Assembly (NCBI RefSeq): GCF_036373705.1
Contig: NW_027102722.1
Span: 81,671-145,670 of the forward strand
DNA: 64,000 nt
Reading direction: 5' to 3'
Origin: Amia ocellicauda
Taxonomy: Eukaryota > Chordata > Actinopteri > Amiiformes > Amiidae
The notes below the pieces were generated by a model that was not told the origin of the DNA, did not search any database, and saw only the letters and a list, made by a program, of their open reading frames with translations. This document shows positions 26,688-39,828 of this stretch, piece by piece (position 1 is the stretch's first letter; each line of letters starts with the position of its first letter). Position numbers and translations under genes: made by a program.

Positions 26688-26760
26688 CGCCCGAACAGGG
26701 ACTCAAACCCTGGACCCTCAGATTAAAAGTCTGATGCTCTACCGGCTGAGCTACCCGGGC
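26688..26760 (-). tRNA. tRNA-Lys-TTT: tRNA-Lys (TTT), B-box variant
   Basis: Counterpart of 10315-10387; C56-to-T, otherwise an intact cloverleaf. Confidence 0.9.
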
Positions 26761-26995
26761 TTCAGTGAAGTGCTTCACAATGTGTTGGCTTCATGATTGT
26801 TCCAGACCGCTTTCTGGCCGGTTTAAAAAACAGGGCTCAGGGTGAAAAGGGTCACATGCATATGAGATGTTTGGGCAATGCGAGTTCTCCACAGCAAATC
26901 CGAATTTCCGATGTTTTCTCCTTGTCCTCATGCAATTCCAATGGCTTGACTTTTGGGAGCTCGTCCAAAACCGATGTCAAACCATAATCACGCCT

Positions 26996-27084
26996 TCCTT
27001 CGAGCCGGAATTGAACCAGCGACCTAAGGATGCCCGCTGTCTGAAACCTACAGTCCTCCGCTCTACCAACTGAGCTATCGAAGG
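26996..27084 (-). tRNA. tRNA-Tyr-GTA: tRNA-Tyr (GTA) with 16-nt intron
   Basis: Intact; intron 27032-27047, GTCTG variant. Confidence 0.96.
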
Positions 27085-27154
27085 GAAGCTTCTCACCGTC
27101 TTCCCCTGGCAGTCTCAGTGGCCGTGCAAAGCCAAGAAGCACCGTGGCTTGGCT

Positions 27155-28770
27155 CAGTGGTTTTCAACCCGTGTGCCGTGAGGACTACCCAATTGTGTCG
27201 TGAGATTTTTATCCCCTGAAAAATATTATGTCATTTTGTTTGGTCAACTTCATAAATCTTGTATCAAATCAAACTTATTCAAATGTGTGAAAATATTACA
27301 TTTATACATCACCTGTAGAAAGCGTTTCATAACTGAAATGTTGTGTTTGCCGGACTGAACGCACACCTACACTGAGTTGCAGTGCTATCAGTTGTATCGT
27401 AAGGTACACTTATAAATTTCAATTTAAGAAGTGAATTTATAGTATCACCTTATCACGAATCCTGGAATCTTGTAGAACTCAATTTCTGTAATAATTGGAC
27501 ACAGACACCAATTCCAAAGATATAAATTGTTAAATTTATTCAAAAACAAAGACTAAATGTAGCACTACACTAATTATACAAAAGGGAAAAGCTAATTAAA
27601 ATTCAACTCTAGATCAACAAATCAAAGACAAATCACTTCCGTGACCAAATCAAAGACCATGGGATCGCATATGATAACACACAAATCGTTAAACAAAAAA
27701 GGTTATAAACACATTAACTACAATACCGGTTAGTAAGACGAAGGTGAGTCTCTCGTTAGTATTGTTAGTCAGACATTAAATAACTACGCAGGTTAGTATT
27801 TATGTCAGGTAACTTCTCGTTATATATATATCAGTCTCATTTACGTTTAGGTGCCGAGAAAGATCCTATCGTTACTTGTTACCACAATTTCCCTTAACTG
27901 ATTATTATTCAATGATCAAGGATAGGCAGGGCCACCAATAATCTAACGTCTATTGACTTGTGTCAATTTCAGACTAAACAGTTAAACAGGAATGAGAAGA
28001 TATTTCTCGGGGTTGACAGATTTTATTTCTAAAATTATCAACAAAACAGTTTAATGCAACACACATTTATATTTAAGAAAACTAAATGATATTACATATT
28101 CTAGAGTTTTGAATCACAGAATAACATTTCTAATTGATTTCTCAAATGTCATGAATCATGAACTCCAAACTGTTAAACTTATCTGAACTTCGTCGCAGAG
28201 AGGCCTCTCTGTCTTCGGGCTCAGATCACAGCACACGGCACATGGTCCGTGTGGTTTGGAACAAAGGCAGTGCGGTTCGGCTTTGTCCAAGAACTTCCAC
28301 TCAGTCGATGCACCTGGAAATTGGGGTTTCGCGAAATTAGAGTCTTTTCCAAACAGATTTTCCACTGGTTTGAAGGCTCCAAGGTTGTGCACAAAATCTT
28401 CTTTGTAAGCAGGGTTCCAACGTAGTTACTTGAAGACAAAGTCTTTGAGGAAAGCAGGGCCCTGTTCGTTCCAAGGGTCAAGTTTCTTAAGACTCAAATA
28501 GCTATTTAAATGACTGAACACTTTTATATACATTCGACTTACTCAATTGTCCAGCTGTAAAACTCCACTGATCAGGTGGGCACAGGCGGGCATGCGCAGT
28601 CTGTAAAGTTCTTTATTTAATAAAGTCCTTTAATAGAATTCTTCGTACGGCTCAATCTCCTTCTCCCAGTTTAACTCTTCTGTTGCCGGCAAAGACTTGG
28701 TTGGTTTCTGGTTCCGGTTCGGGCAACAGAGCTACAGGTTGAGCTGTGGCAGCGAGTTACTGGTTCAGGT

Positions 28771-28814
<44 letters not shown>

Positions 28815-29829
28815 GCACTGTTCCTTATAGTCTGTCAGATCAATAGGTGATTGGTTCTTGAGTTCTTGAGATTGGATTTCGGTTTCAGCCCCCAGTGTCC
28901 TAATGGGGGGGGGCTTGATTTATGACTGATGTCAATCCATGCCATCTTTTGGAAATGCCGGTTGGCCCGGGTTCGTAGCTCTATGTCGGGATTTCGGCTC
29001 TCGTCCACTTCAAAGAGTTTTTATCACCTACAGGCCCCTTTCTCCAGACATCTCATAGCAGGATTCAACCTATTTGGCCTCTTCTCGGTGCCATCCTCCC
29101 CAAAACTGTCACTTTGATGCAAACCAGTTCCAAGCTGATGAGCAAAGGAAATCTGATAACTTTGGGGGTGGAGAGGTCTTCTTTAGATCAGTGCTTCAGC
29201 TCAGAGCCCAAATGCTCTTATCAAAATACACCCAACATAACGCTACACAGTGGAACTGCAAGGCAATTGATTAAAGGGACATGTGGTGAATTCCTTTTTA
29301 TCTTTATACTGTTGTTGGATGTCTCCTGTTCCTCTAAGTCTCATTTGGCCCTGGTTTTCCCCCTCTGTGTTGAATAATCGGGCTCTAAATAGCCCCGGCG
29401 TTTCTCCTGCAGTTCTTCGTTCTTTCCACTGCTAGCGCTGCCTTTGTGCAGCTTGTTATAGGATATTGTGAACTGAACCTATTTTGCTGTGAATTTATAT
29501 TTACTGCGAATAGTTTATTGTGGCTGGTCTTGGTCTGTCTGCACTAAATAAATGATTTGTATCAAGGGATTATTTAGTTTGTCTGTGTACTTTTTTACCT
29601 AACCACTAAGGGCCACTCCTTGCACTTCACACATTTGCCCTTTTAATTACTCCCTTACTGACATACTTTAACATGCAATGTGCGTGTGATAATAGTTTTA
29701 GCAGCCTGTTGCCATTCAGGTGAGACAATACCTAGTAAATCCTTTTTTTTTTTTTTCATGTTGGTGCGCCGCGAAGGTTTTTGGTCTCAGCAAAGTGTGC
29801 CGTGGCATTACAACGCTTGGGAACCACTG
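27155..29829 (+). mobile_element. hAT-type element, complete copy
   Basis: 2675 bp with both ends and both target duplications. Counterpart of 10782-13456, including the short GA tract. Confidence 0.87.
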
Positions 29830-30336
29830 GCTTGGCTTGTTGGGCATCCAGGTATGCACTGAGATTACGATCGGCACGATGATTGTCGTTCTCAGGAGAG
29901 TTGTGTTTCTTTGCTGATCACGTTCTCTGTGGCTTTTTACACAGTTCTTACAAGTGGCACATTGGGGATGAAGAGCAGAGCATGCTGACACGCATAGCTG
30001 TGGACTTCTGCATGGCATGGGGCCACAGGTCATTCCAAGTATTTCAAGACGCCTGCAAATGTGTGGACACGTTGTGTTGGCCCAACCCTCACAGATTATG
30101 CCAAGTCAAGTAGAGATGCATGTTGTGCTGTTCTAAAGTGACACGTCATCAACGGCAAAAACATCTCTCAGAGTTCCTGACTTGACTTGCCTCTGGAAGA
30201 CAACACTTGCCCAGGCTGGATATTTGCCGAAAGAAGCAAAGAGGACTAGACACCTTGCCTAGACGCAACTGCATATTTCATTGTCACCTGGAAGGCCATC
30301 CAGGCTTTTCACCATCATGGCCCTCGGTCAACAAGG

Positions 30337-30390
30337 CGCCCGAACAGGGACTCGAACCCTGGACCCTCAGATTAAAAGTCTGATGCTCTA
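30337..30390 (-). pseudogene. Truncated tRNA-Lys(TTT) pseudogene
   Basis: Counterpart of 13964-14017, with the same junction to internal hAT sequence. Confidence 0.9.
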
Positions 30391-31484
30391 ACACACAAAT
30401 CGTTAAACAAAAAAGGTTATAAACACATTAACTACAATACCGGTTAGTAAGACGAAGGTGAGTCTCTCGTTAGTATTGTTAGTCAGACATTAAATAACTA
30501 CGCAGTTTAGTATTTATGTCAGGTAACTTCTCGTTATATATATATCAGTCTCATTTACGTTTAGGTGCCGAGAAAGATCCTATCATTACTTGTTACCACA
30601 ATTTCCCTTAACTGATTATTATTCAATGATCAAGGATAGGCAGGGCCACCAATAATCTAACGTCTATTGACTTGTGTCAATTTCAGACTAAACAGTTAAA
30701 CAGGAATGAGAAGATATTTCTCGGGGTTGACAGATTTTATTTCTAAAATTATCAACAAAACAGTTTAATGCAACACACATTTATATTTAAGAAAACTAAA
30801 TGATATTACACATTCTAGAGTTTTGAATCACAGAATAACATTTCTAATTGATTTCTCAAATGTCATGAATCATGAACTCCAAACTGTTAAACTTATCTGA
30901 ACTTCGTCGCAGAGAGGCCTCTCTGTCTTCGGGCTCAGATCACAGCACACGACACATGGTCCGTGTGGTTTGGAACAAAGGCAGTGCGGTTCGGCTTTGT
31001 CCAAGAACTTCCACTCAGTCGATGCACCTGGAAATTGGGGTTTCGCGAAATTAGAGTCTTTTCCAAACAGATTTTCCACTGGTTTGAAGGCTCCAAGGTT
31101 GTGCACAAAATCTTCTTTGTAAGCAGGGTTCCACCGTAGTTACTTGAAGACAAAGTCTTTGAGGAAAGCAGGGCCCTGTTCGTTCCAAGGGTCAAGTTTC
31201 TTAAGACTCAAATAGCTATTTAAATGACTGAACACTTTCATATACATTCGACTTACTCAATTGTCCAGCTGTAAAACTCCACTGATCAGGTGGGCACAGG
31301 CGGGCATGCGCAGTCTGTAAAGTTCTTTCTTTAATATAGTCCTTTAATAGAATTCTTCGTACGGCTCAATCTCCTTCTCCCAGTTTAACTCTTCTGTTGC
31401 CGGCAAAGACTTGGTTGGTTTCTGGTTCCGGTTCGGGCAACAGAGCTACAGGTTGAGCTGTGGCAGCGAGTTACTGGTTCAGGT

Positions 31485-31516
<32 letters not shown>

Positions 31517-32535
31517 CTGTGCACTGTTCCTTATAGTCTGTCAGATCAATAGGTGATTGGTTCTTGAGTTCTTGAGATTGGATTTCGGTTTCAGCCCCCA
31601 GTGTCCTAATGGAGGGGGGCTTGATTTATGACTGATGTCAATCCATGCCATCTTTTGGAAATGCCGGTTGGCCCGGGTTCGTAGCTCTATGTCGGGATTT
31701 CGGCTCTCGTCCACTTCAAAGAGTTTTTATCACCTACAGGCCCCTTTCTCCAGACATCTCATAGCAGGATTCAACCTATTTGGCCTCTTCTCGGTGCCAT
31801 CCTCCCCAAAACTGTCACTTTGATGCAAACCAGTTCCAAGCTGATGAGCAAAGGAAATCTGATAACTTTGGGGGTGGAGAGGTCTTCTTTAGATCAGTGC
31901 TTCAGCTCAGAGCCCAAATGCTCTTATCAAAATACACCCAACATAACGCTACACAGTGGAACTGCAAGGCAATTGATTAAAGGGACATGTGGTGAATTCC
32001 TTTTTATCTTTATACTGTTGTTGGATGTCTCCTGTTCCTCTAAGTCTCATTTGGCCTTGGTTTTCCCCCTCTGTGTTGAATAATCGGGCTCTAAATAGCC
32101 CCGGCGTTTCTCCTGCAGTTCTTCGTTCTTTCCACTGCTAGCGCTGCCTTTGTGCAGCTTCTTATAAGATATTGTGAACTGAACCTATTTTGCTGTGAAT
32201 TTATATTTACTGCGAATAGTTTATTGTGGCTGGTCTTGGTCTGTCTGCACTAAATAAATGATTTGTATCAAGGGATTATTTAGTTTGTCTGTGTACTTTT
32301 TTACCTAACCACTAAGGGCCACTCCTTGCACTTCACACATTTGCCCTTTTAATTACTCCCTTACTGACATACTTTAACATGCAATGTGCGTGTGATAATA
32401 GTTTTAGCAGCCTGTTGCCATTCAGGTGAGACAATACCTAGTAAATCCTTTTTTTTTCTTTTTCATGTTGGTGCGCCGCGAAGGTTTTTGGTCTCAGTAA
32501 AGTGTGCCGTGGCATTACAACGCTTGGGAACCACT
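30391..32535 (+). mobile_element. hAT-type element, left end deleted
   Basis: Counterpart of 14018-16162 but with more differences than the other homologous pairs. The poly-T tract is interrupted by a C at about 32,458. The right end and GCTTGGCT are intact. Confidence 0.8.
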
Positions 32536-32935
32536 GGCTTGGCTTGTTGGGCATCCAGGTATGCACTGAGATTACGATCGGCACGATGATTGTCGTTCTC
32601 AGGAGAATTGTGTTTCTTTGCTGATCATGTTCTCTGTCGCTTTTTACACAGTTCTTACAAGTGGCACATTGGGGATGAGGAGCAGAGCATGCTGACACGC
32701 ATAGCTGTGGACTTCTGCATGGCATGGGGCCACAGGTCATTCCAAGTATTTCAAGACGCCTGCAAATGTGTGGACACGTTGTGTTGGCCCAACCCTCACA
32801 GATTGTGCCAAGTCAAGTAGAGATGCATGTTGTGCTGTTCTAAAGTGACACGTCGTCAACGGCAAAAACATCTCTCAGAGTTCCTGGCTTGACTTGCCTC
32901 TGGAAGACAACACTTGCCCAGGCTGGATATTTGCT
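32536..32935. repeat. tRNA cassette remnant lacking both tRNA genes
   Basis: The cassette runs normally up to GGATATTTGC and then jumps to CTCAGTGG, the start of the next hAT element. About 650 bp are missing, including tRNA-Lys, tRNA-Tyr and nearly all of the left target duplication. The junction shows a 2-bp GC microhomology. Confidence 0.85.
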
Positions 32936-34560
32936 CAGTGGTTTTCAACCCGTGTGCCGTGAGGACTACCCAATTGTGTCGTGAGATTTTTATCCCCTGA
33001 AAAATATTATGTCATTTTGTTTGGTCAACTTCATAAATCTTGTATCAAATCAAACTTATTCAAATGTGTGAAAATATTACATTTATACATCACCTGTAGA
33101 AAGCGTTTCATAACTGAAATGTTGTGTTTGCCGGACTGAACGCACACCTACACTGAGTTGCAGTGCTATCAGTTGTATCGTAAGGTACACTTATAAATTT
33201 CAATTTAAGAAGTGAATTTATAGTATCACCTTATCACGAATCCTGGAATCTTGTAGAACTCAATTTCTGTAATAATTGGACACAGACACCAATTCCAAAG
33301 ATATAAATTGTTAAATTTATTCAAAAACAAAGACTAAATGTAGCACTACACTAATTATACAAAAGGGAAAAGCTAATCAAAATTCAACTCTAGATCAACA
33401 AATCAAAGACAAATCACTTCCGTGACCAAATCAAAGACCATGGGATCGCATATGATAACACACAAATCGTTAAACAAAAAAGGTTATAAACACATTAACT
33501 ACAATACCGGTTAGTAAGACGAAGGTGAGTCTCTCGTTAGTATTGTTAGTCAGACATTAAATAACTACGCAGGTTAGTATTTATGTCAGGTAACTTCTCG
33601 TTATATATATATCAGTCTCATTTACGTTTAGGTGCCGAGAAAGATCCTATCGTTACTTGTTACCACAATTTCCCTTAACTGATTATTATTCAATGATCAA
33701 GGATAGGCAGGGCCACCAATAATCTAACGTCTATTGACTTGTGTCAATTTCAGACTAAACAGTTAAACAGGAATGAGAAGATATTTCTCGGGGTTGACAG
33801 ATTTTATTTCTAAAATTATCAACAAAACAGTTTAATGCAACACACATTTATATTTAAGAAAACTAAATGATATTACACATTCTAGAGTTATGAATCACAG
33901 AATAACATTTCTAATTGATTTCTCAAATGTCATGAATCATGAACTCCAAACTGTTAAACTTATCTGAACTTCGTCGCAGAGAGGCCTCTCTGGCTTCGGG
34001 CTCAGATCACAGCACACGGCACATGGTCCGTGTGGTTTGGAACAAAGGCAGTGCGGTTCGGCTTTGTCCAAGAACTTCCACTCAGTCGATGCACCTGGAA
34101 GTTGGGGTTTCGCGAAATTAGAGTCTTTTCCAAACAGATTTTCCACTGGTTTGAAGGCTCCAAGGTTGTGCACAAAATCTTCTTTGTAAGCAGGGTTCCA
34201 CCGTAGTTACTTGAAGACAAAGTCTTTGAGGAAAGCAGGGCCCTGTTCGTTCCAAGGGTCAAGTTTCTTAAGACTCAAATAGCTATTTAAATGACTGAAC
34301 ACTTTCATATACATTCGACTTACTCAATTGTCCAGCTGTAAAACTCCACTGATCAGGTGGGCACAAGCGGGCATGCGCAGTCTGTAAAGTTCTTTATTTA
34401 ATAAAGTCCTTTAAAAGAATTCTTCGTACGGCTCAATCTCCTTCTGCCAGTTTAACTCTTCTGTTGCCGGCAAAGACTTGGTTGGTTTCTGGTTCCGGTT
34501 CGGGCAACAGAGCTACAGGTTGAGCTGTGGCAGCGAGTTACTGGTTCAGGTGAGAGAGAA

Positions 34561-34597
<37 letters not shown>

Positions 34598-35616
34598 CTG
34601 TGCACTGTTCCTTATAGTCTGTCAGATCAATAGGTGATTGGTTCTTGAGTTCTTGAGATTGGATTTCGGTTTCAGCCCCCAGTGTCCTAATGGAGGGGGG
34701 CTTGATTTATGACTGATGTCAATCCATGCCATCTTTTGGAAATGCCGGTTGGCCCGGGTTCGTAGCACTATGTCGGGATTTCGGCTCTCGTCCACTTCAA
34801 AGAGTTTTTATCACCTACAGGCCCCTTTCTCCAGACATCTCATAGCAGGATTCAACCTATTTGGCCTCTTCTCGGTGCCATCCTCCCCAAAACTGTCACT
34901 TTGATGCAAACCAGTTCCAAGCTGATGAGCAAAGGAAATCTGATAACTTTGGGGGTGGAGAGGTCTTCTTTAGATCAGTGCTTCAGCTCAGAGCCCAAAT
35001 GCTCTTATCAAAATACACCCAACATAACGCTACACAGTGGAACTGCAAGGCAATTGATTAAAGGGACATGTGGTGAATTCCTTTTTATCTTTATACTGTT
35101 GTTGGATGTCTCCTGTTCCTCTAAGTCTCATTTGGCCTTGGTTTTCCCCCTCTGTGTTGAATAATCGGGCTCTAAATAGCCCCGGCGTTTCTCCTGCAGT
35201 TCTTCGTTCTTTCCACTGCTAGCGCTGCCTTTGTGCAGCTTGTTATAGGATATTGTGAACTGAACCTATTTTGCTGTGAATTTATATTTACTGCGAATAG
35301 TTTATTGTGGCTGGTCTTGGTCTGTCTGCACTAAATAAATGATTTGTATCAAGGGATTATTTAGTTTGTCTGTGTACTTTTTTACCTAACCACTAAGGGC
35401 CACTCCTTGCACTTCACACATTTGCCCTTTAAATTACTCCCTTACTGACATACTTTAACATGCAATGTGCGTGTGATAATAGTTTTAGCAGCCTGTTGCC
35501 ATTCAGGTGAGACAATACCTAGTAAATCCGTTTTTTTTTTTTTCATGTTGGTGCGCCGCGAAGGTTTTTGGTCTCAGCAAAGTGTGCCGTGGCATTACAA
35601 CGCTTGGGAACCACTG
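32936..35616 (+). mobile_element. hAT-type element, complete internally, left flank deleted
   Basis: 2681 bp. The left end CAGTGGTTTTC is preserved exactly, but the GCTTGGCT before it is lost to the 650-bp deletion. The right duplication (35617-35624) is intact. Marker variants (GGCTTCGGGCTC, AGCTAATCAAAATT, CGTAGCACTATG) are shared with the next unit only. Confidence 0.86.
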
Positions 35617-36123
35617 GCTTGGCTTGTTGGGCATCCAGGTATGCACTGAGATTACGATCGGCACGATGATTGTCGTTCTCAGGAGAATTGTGTTTCTTTG
35701 CTGATCATGTTCTCTGTCGCTTTTTACAAAGTTCTTACAAGTGGCACATTGGGGATGAGGAGCAGAGCATGCTGACACGCATAGCTGTGGACTTCTGCAT
35801 GGCATGGGGCCACAGGTCATTCCAAGTATTTCAAGACGCCTGCAAATGTGTGGACACGTTGTGTTGGCCCAACCCTCACAGATTGTGCCAAGTCAAGTAG
35901 AGATGCATGTTGTGCTGTTCTAAAGTGACACGTCGTCAACGGCAAAAACATCTCTCAGAGTTCCTGGCTTGACTTGCCTCTGGAAGACAACACTTGCCCA
36001 GGCTGGATATTTGCCGAAAGAAGCAAAGAGGACTAGACACCTTGCCTAGACGCAACTGCATATTTCATTGTCACCTGGAAGGCCATCCAGGCTTTTCACC
36101 ATCATGGCCCTCGGTCAACAAGG

Positions 36124-36196
36124 CGCCCGAACAGGGACTCGAACCCTGGACCCTCAGATTAAAAGTCTGATGCTCTACCGGCTGAGCTACCCGGGC
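36124..36196 (-). tRNA. tRNA-Lys-TTT: tRNA-Lys (TTT)
   Basis: Intact copy with C56 present. The flanking cassette is of the fuller type, keeping both short segments missing from the cassette at 2514. Confidence 0.97.
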
Positions 36197-36431
36197 TTCA
36201 GTGAAGTGCTTCACAATGTGTTGGCTTCATGATTGTTCCAGACCGCTTTCTGGCCGGTTTAGAAAACTGGGCTCAGGGTGAAAAGGGTCACATGCATATG
36301 AGATGTTTGGGCAATGCGAGTTCTCCACAGCAAATCCGAATTTCCGGTGTTTTCTCCTTGTCCTCATGCAATTCCAATGGCTTGACATTTGGGAGCTCGT
36401 CCAAAACCGATGTCAAACCATAATCACGCCT

Positions 36432-36520
36432 TCCTTCGAGCCGGAATTGAACCAGCGACCTAAGGATGCCCGCTGCCTGAAACCTACAGTCCTCCGCTCT
36501 ACCAACTGAGCTATCGAAGG
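36432..36520 (-). tRNA. tRNA-Tyr-GTA: tRNA-Tyr (GTA) with 16-nt intron
   Basis: Intact; intron 36468-36483, GCCTG variant. Confidence 0.97.
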
Positions 36521-36590
36521 GAAGCTTCTCACCGTCTTCCCCTGGCAGTCTCAGTGGCCGTGCAAAGCCAAGAAGCACCGTGGCTTGGCT

Positions 36591-38215
36591 CAGTGGTTTT
36601 CAACCCGTGTGCCGTGAGGACTACCCAATTGTGTCGTGAGATTTTTATCCCCTGAAAAATATTATGTCATTTTGTTTGGTCAACTTCATAAATCTTGTAT
36701 CAAATCAAACTTATTCAAATGTGTGAAAATATTACATTTATACATCACCTGTAGAAAGCGTTTCATAACTGAAATGTTGTGTTTGCCGGACTGAACGCAC
36801 ACCTACACTGAGTTGCAGTGCTATCAGTTGTATCGTAAGGTACACTTATAAATTTCAATTTAAGAAGTGAATTTATAGTATCACCTTATCACGAATCCTG
36901 GAATCTTGTAGAACTCAATTTCTGTAATAATTGGACACAGACACCAATTCCAAAGATATAAATTGTTAAATTTATTCAAAAACAAAGACTAAATGTAGCA
37001 CTACACTAATTATACAAAAGGGAAAAGCTAATCAAAATTCAACTCTAGATCAACAAATCAAAGACAAATCACTTCCGTGACCAAATCAAAGACCATGGGA
37101 TCGCATATGATAACACACAAATCGTTAAACAAAAAAGGTTATAAACACATTAACTACAATACCGGTTAGTAAGACGAAGGTGAGTCTCTCGTTAGTATTG
37201 TTAGTCAGACATTAAATAACTACGCAGGTTAGTATTTATGTCAGGTAACTTCTCGTTATATATATATCAGTCTCATTTACGTTTAGGTGCCGAGAAAGAT
37301 CCTATCGTTACTTGTTACCACAATTTCCCTTAACTGATTATTATTCAATGATCAAGGATAGGCAGGGCCACCAATAATCTAACGTCTATTGACTTGTGTC
37401 AATTTCAGACTAAACAGTTAAACAGGAATGAGAAGATATTTCTCGGGGTTGACAGATTTTATTTCTAAAATTATCAACAAAACAGTTTAATGCAACACAC
37501 ATTTATATTTAAGAAAACTAAATGATATTACACATTCTAGAGTTATGAATCACAGAATAACATTTCTAATTGATTTCTCAAATGTCATGAATCATGAACT
37601 CCAAACTGTTAAACTTATCTGAACTTCGTCGCAGAGAGGCCTCTCTGGCTTCGGGCTCAGATCACAGCACACGGCACATGGTCCGTGTGGTTTGGAACAA
37701 AGGCAGTGCGGTTCGGCTTTGTCCAAGAACTTCCACTCAGTCGATGCACCTGGAAGTTGGGGTTTCGCGAAATTAGAGTCTTTTCCAAACAGATTTTCCA
37801 CTGGTTTTAAGGCTCCAAGGTTGTGCACAAAATCTTCTTTGTAAGCAGGGTTCCACCGTAGTTACTTGAAGACAAAGTCTTTGAGGAAAGCAGGGCCCTG
37901 TTCGTTCCAAGGGTCAAGTTTCTTAAGACTCAAATAGCTATTTAAATGACTGAACACTTTCATATACATTCGACTTACTCAATTGTCCAGCTGTAAAACT
38001 CCACTGATCAGGTGGGCACAGGCGGGCATGCGCAGTCTGTAAAGTTCTTTATTTAATAAAGTCCTTTAAAAGAATTCTTCGTACGGCTCAATCTCCTTCT
38101 CCCAGTTTAACTCTTCTGTTGCCGGCAAAGACTTGGTTGGTTTCTGGTTCCGGTTCGGGCAACAGAGCTACAGGTTGAGCTGTGGCAGCGAGTTACTGGT
38201 TCAGGTGAGAGAGAA

Positions 38216-38250
<35 letters not shown>

Positions 38251-39013
38251 CTGTGCACTGTTCCTTATTGTCTGTCAGATCAATAGGTGATTGGTTCTTG
38301 AGTTCTTGAGATTGGATTTCGGTTTCAGCCCCCAGTGTCCTAATGGAGGGGGGCTTGATTTATGACTGATGTCAATCCATGCCATCTTTTGGAAATGCCG
38401 GTTGGCCCGGGTTCGTAGCACTATGTCGGGATTTCGGCTCTCGTCCACTTCAAAGAGTTTTTATCACCTACAGGCCCCTTTCTCCAGACATCTCATAGCA
38501 GGATTCAACCTATTTGGCCTCTTCTCGGTGCCATCCTCCCCAAAACTGTCACTTTGATGCAAACCAGTTCCAAGCTGATGAGCATTTCTCCTGCAGTTCT
38601 TCGTTCTTTCCACTGCTAGCGCTGCCTTTGTGCAGCTTGTTATAGGATATTGTGAACTGAACCTATTTTGCTGTGAATTTATATTTACTGCGAATAGTTT
38701 ATTGTGGCTGGTCTTGGTCTGTCTGCACTAAATAAATGATTTGTATCAAGGGATTATTTAGTTTGTCTGTGTACTTTTTTACCTAACCACTAAGGGCCAC
38801 TCCTTGCACTTCACACATTTGCCCTTTAAATTACTCCCTTACTGACATACTTTAACATGCAATGTGCGTGTGATAATAGTTTTAGCAGCCTGTTGCCATT
38901 CAGGTGAGACAATACCTAGTAAATCCGTTTTTTTTTTTTTCATGTTGGTGCGCCGCGAAGGTTTTTGGTCTCAGCAAAGTGTGCCGTGGCATTACAACGC
39001 TTGGGAACCACTG
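36591..39013 (+). mobile_element. hAT-type element with 256-bp internal deletion
   Basis: Both ends and both GCTTGGCT duplications are present, but the length is only 2423 bp. Sequence jumps from GCTGATGAGCA to TTTCTCCTGCAG near 38,584. Landmark offsets to the preceding unit change from 3653 to 3397 across this point. Confidence 0.87.
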
Positions 39014-39520
39014 GCTTGGCTTGTTGGGCATCCAGGTATGCACTGAGATTACGATCGGCACGATGATTGTCGTTCTCAGGAGAATTGTGTTTCTTTGCTG
39101 ATCATGTTCTCTGTCGCTTTTTACAAAGTTCTTACAAGTGGCACATTGGGGATGAGGAGCAGAGCATGCTGACACGCATAGCTGTGGACTTCTGCATGGC
39201 ATGGGGCCACAGGTCATTCCAAGTATTTCAAGACGCCTGCAAATGTGTGGACACGTTGTGTTGGCCCAACCCTCACAGATTGTGCCAAGTCAAGTAGAGA
39301 TGCATGTTGTGCTGTTCTAAAGTGACACGTCGTCAACGGCAAAAACATCTCTCAGAGTTCCTGGCTTGACTTGCCTCTGGAAGACAACACTTGCCCAGGC
39401 TGGATATTTGCCGAAAGAAGCAAAGAGGACTAGACACCTTGCCTAGACGCAACTGCATATTTCATTGTCACCTGGAAGGCCATCCAGGCTTTTCACCATC
39501 ATGGCCCTCGGTCAACAAGG

Positions 39521-39593
39521 CGCCCGAACAGGGACTCGAACCCTGGACCCTCAGATTAAAAGTCTGATGCTCTACCGGCTGAGCTACCCGGGC
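39521..39593 (-). tRNA. tRNA-Lys-TTT: tRNA-Lys (TTT)
   Basis: Last tRNA-Lys of the array; intact with consensus A and B boxes. Confidence 0.97.
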
Positions 39594-39828
39594 TTCAGTG
39601 AAGTGCTTCACAATGTGTTGGCTTCATGATTGTTCCAGACCGCTTTCTGGCCGGTTTAGAAAACTGGGCTCAGGGTGAAAAGGGTCACATGCATATGAGA
39701 TGTTTGGGCAATGCGAGTTCTCCACAGCAAATCCGAATTTCCGGTGTTTTCTCCTTGTCCTCATGCAATTCCAATGGCTTGACATTTGGGAGCTCGTCCA
39801 AAACCGATGTCAAACCATAATCACGCCT

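Larger units (their letters stand above)
16374..32746. repeat. Higher-order repeat, copy 2 (five units)
   Basis: This is the second 16,373-bp copy. Single-base and small differences from copy 1 are few in the first four units. They are denser in the fifth (compare 14,200-16,100 with 30,570-32,480), for example the poly-T interrupted by a C near 32,458 and the GCACCTGGAAATT patch near 31,024. Near-identity over 16 kb means a recent duplication or an assembly duplication. Confidence 0.92.
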
